Part shown: in pieces, positions 31,100 to 32,510 of the stretch
Position numbering within the stretch: position 1 is the stretch's first letter
Layout: every line of letters starts with the position of its first letter
Assembly (NCBI GenBank): GCA_003133545.1
Contig: PKYA01000019.1
Coordinates: 1 to 32,510, forward strand
Direction: 5' to 3'
Source: Acidimicrobiaceae bacterium
GTDB taxonomy: Bacteria > Actinomycetota > Acidimicrobiia > Acidimicrobiales > RAAP-2
DNA length: 32,510 bases
The notes under the pieces: model-generated
What the model was told of the DNA's origin: nothing
What the model saw: only the letters and a program-made list of their open reading frames with translations
The model's database searches: none
Made by a program: the position numbers and the translations under genes

Positions 31100-32510
31100 G
31101 GCCGCCGCCACCTTGTGCCCCGGCCGGGACCACGAAGTCGCGCTGGCGGACGAGCGCGAAGCCTCCGATCGAACCGACGAGCGCCACGATGGCGGCGATG
31201 ACCGAGAGATGGTCCAGCGTGGTGGAGAAGCCGACGTGATAGGCGTGCAGGAGCGCGGCGCGTGCAGCCGGCGTGGGGATCTGCGTGGCGGCCTGGCGCA
31301 CCTCACCCGACGACATGGCGGCGGTGAGCTGGGCACCGCCCCGGTGCAGCACCTGCCTACCGGCGGCGGACTGGTTGAGCACCGCCGAGGTATGGCTGAC
31401 GATCTGGCTCTGGAAGACGGCACCCAGAATGGCGATGCCGGTGGCGATGCCGACTTGGCGGAACGTGTTGTTGGTGCCCGAGGCCATGCCGCTGCGCTGG
31501 GGCTGCACCACCGAGATGCTGGCCGATGCCAGCACGGGGTTCACCATCCCTATGCCGGCCCCCGCCACGATGAACCCCGGCAGAAGGACCGTCCAGGTCG
31601 AGTCGGTGTGGGTGGTGGCCATCAGCAGCAGGCCGCCGGCCACGAGGAGCATCCCGACGCCGAGCAGGTAACGCGACTGCATGCGCACGGTGAGGCGGCC
31701 GGCGAAGGGGGCGACGACGAAGGCCAGGATGGTGATGGGCAGGAAGCGCACCCCGGCGGGGAACGGGCCGTAACCCAGGTTGTCCTGTATGTACAGGGTC
31801 AGGTACAAGAACATGGAGAAGATGGACATGGCGATGGTGAACGCCACCACGGAGACCCCGACGAAGGCCGGCCGGTCGAAGAGCTCGAGATCGAGCATCG
31901 GATCCTTGCTCCGCTGCTCGTTGAGGAAGAAGGTCGCCATGAGAACCACCGCGCCGGCGAGGAGGCCGACGGTGAAGGCACTCGACCACCCCTCGTCGTT
32001 GCCGCGGACCAGCGCGAACACGAGAAGGAACAGGCTCGCCGAGAACGAGACGAAGCCGATCCAATCGATGCGGCGCGTGGTGGGATCTTTGGACTGCGCG
32101 ATCCGGCTGAGCGTGATGAAGATCGCCAGGATGCCGATGGGGACGTTGACGAAGAAGATCCAGCGCCAGCCGATGCCACTGGTGATGGCGCCACCGACCA
32201 GCGGGCCGACGGCCACGGCACCGCCGATGACCGCGCCGTAGATGCCGAAGGCCGTGCCGCGGTCGCGGCCCTGGAAGGCCTGGGCGATGAGTGCCAGCGA
32301 GGTGGCGAACATGATGGCGCCCCCCGTCCCCTGCACGCCGCGCGCCAGGTTGAGCATGAGCGAGGTCGTCGAGAGCCCACATACCAGTGAGGCGGCGGAG
32401 AACACGGCGAGCCCGATGGCGAAGACCTCGCGCCGGCCGAAGATGTCGCCGATCACCCCGGCGGTGAGCAAGAAGGCGGCCAACGTCAACGAGTAGGCGT
32501 CGACGACCCA
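31092..32510 (-). CDS. DHA2-family MFS multidrug exporter, N-terminus outside the window
   Basis: Partial: the frame remains open to the window end, and WVVDAYSLTLAAFLLTAGVIGD is encoded before the first internal Met, so roughly the first 30-50 residues are missing. What remains (about 470 aa) has the DHA2/EmrB-QacA pattern: GDIFGRREVFAIGL (motif A), LNLARGVQGTGGAIMFATSL, a motif-C block IGGAVAVGPLVGGAI and WRWIFFVNVPIGI. The second half covers helices 7-14. Proton-coupled export of drugs or metabolites is inferred from the family. The stop lies 8 bases inside the GNAT gene. Confidence 0.92.
   Translation of the reverse strand, partial: WVVDAYSLTLAAFLLTAGVIGDIFGRREVFAIGLAVFSAASLVCGLSTTSLMLNLARGVQGTGGAIMFATSLALIAQAFQGRDRGTAFGIYGAVIGGAVAVGPLVGGAITSGIGWRWIFFVNVPIGILAIFITLSRIAQSKDPTTRRIDWIGFVSFSASLFLLVFALVRGNDEGWSSAFTVGLLAGAVVLMATFFLNEQRSKDPMLDLELFDRPAFVGVSVVAFTIAMSIFSMFLYLTLYIQDNLGYGPFPAGVRFLPITILAFVVAPFAGRLTVRMQSRYLLGVGMLLVAGGLLLMATTHTDSTWTVLLPGFIVAGAGIGMVNPVLASASISVVQPQRSGMASGTNNTFRQVGIATGIAILGAVFQSQIVSHTSAVLNQSAAGRQVLHRGGAQLTAAMSSGEVRQAATQIPTPAARAALLHAYHVGFSTTLDHLSVIAAIVALVGSIGGFALVRQRDFVVPAGAQGGGGHA

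Overview
This is a gene-dense, GC-rich window with strong G/C preference at third codon positions and many GTG starts. It encodes a mycothiol S-conjugate amidase, F420-type oxidoreductases, the actinobacterial PspA/HtpX/PspAB set and an actinobacterial-style ClpS. Together these point to an Actinomycetota chromosome. I suspect an Acidimicrobiia-like lineage, but that is a guess from gene flavour. I see no rRNA, tRNA, CRISPR array, insertion sequence, phage gene or integration site, and no gene-free stretch longer than about 260 bases.

Layout. (1) 1-3957, plus strand: dprA, a short luciferase-like protein and an acyltransferase-3/SGNH membrane O-acyltransferase. (2) 4005-6229: an F420/FMN split-barrel protein (minus) diverges from fumC and a pterin-carbinolamine dehydratase (plus). 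(3) 6226-9295, minus: an envelope-stress operon reading pspA > htpX > pspAB > tyrosine phosphatase, diverging from mca (plus). (4) 10242-12984, minus: purK > purE > ChbG-like deacetylase > small membrane protein, diverging from a luciferase-like F420 oxidoreductase (13054-13977, plus). (5) 13986-15969, minus: RecB-like nuclease > PAP2 phosphatase > DsbA-like protein. (6) 16167-17002, plus: a small conserved protein and a GNAT acetyltransferase. (7) 17026-25742: an acyl-CoA dehydrogenase (minus) diverges from a tightly coupled plus-strand operon of enoyl-CoA hydratase, carboxyltransferase, biotin carboxylase/BCCP and AtuA, which meets a convergent cytochrome P450. (8) 25933-29072, plus: an MFS transporter with a short leader ORF, then a pore-like membrane protein. 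(9) 29012-32510: a zinc alcohol dehydrogenase (minus), clpS (plus), then a GNAT enzyme and a DHA2-type MFS exporter (minus, cut by the window end).

How the genes work together. The strongest pathway is region 7. Its enzymes match the logic of the Liu/Atu pathways for leucine and acyclic-terpene (citronellyl/geranyl-CoA) breakdown: dehydrogenation, biotin-dependent gamma-carboxylation and hydration, plus the still uncharacterised AtuA. A CYP could supply the first hydroxylation. No HMG-CoA-lyase-type enzyme or regulator is present. Region 3 is a compact membrane-maintenance module with an unusual phosphatase as its last gene.

A second theme is expression. Many first genes of transcription units carry a TANNNT hexamer 6-8 bases before the start codon, the layout of actinobacterial leaderless mRNAs. 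In three places the same layout marks a short ORF that ends at or near the start of a real gene. One case explains an apparent CTG start for purK.
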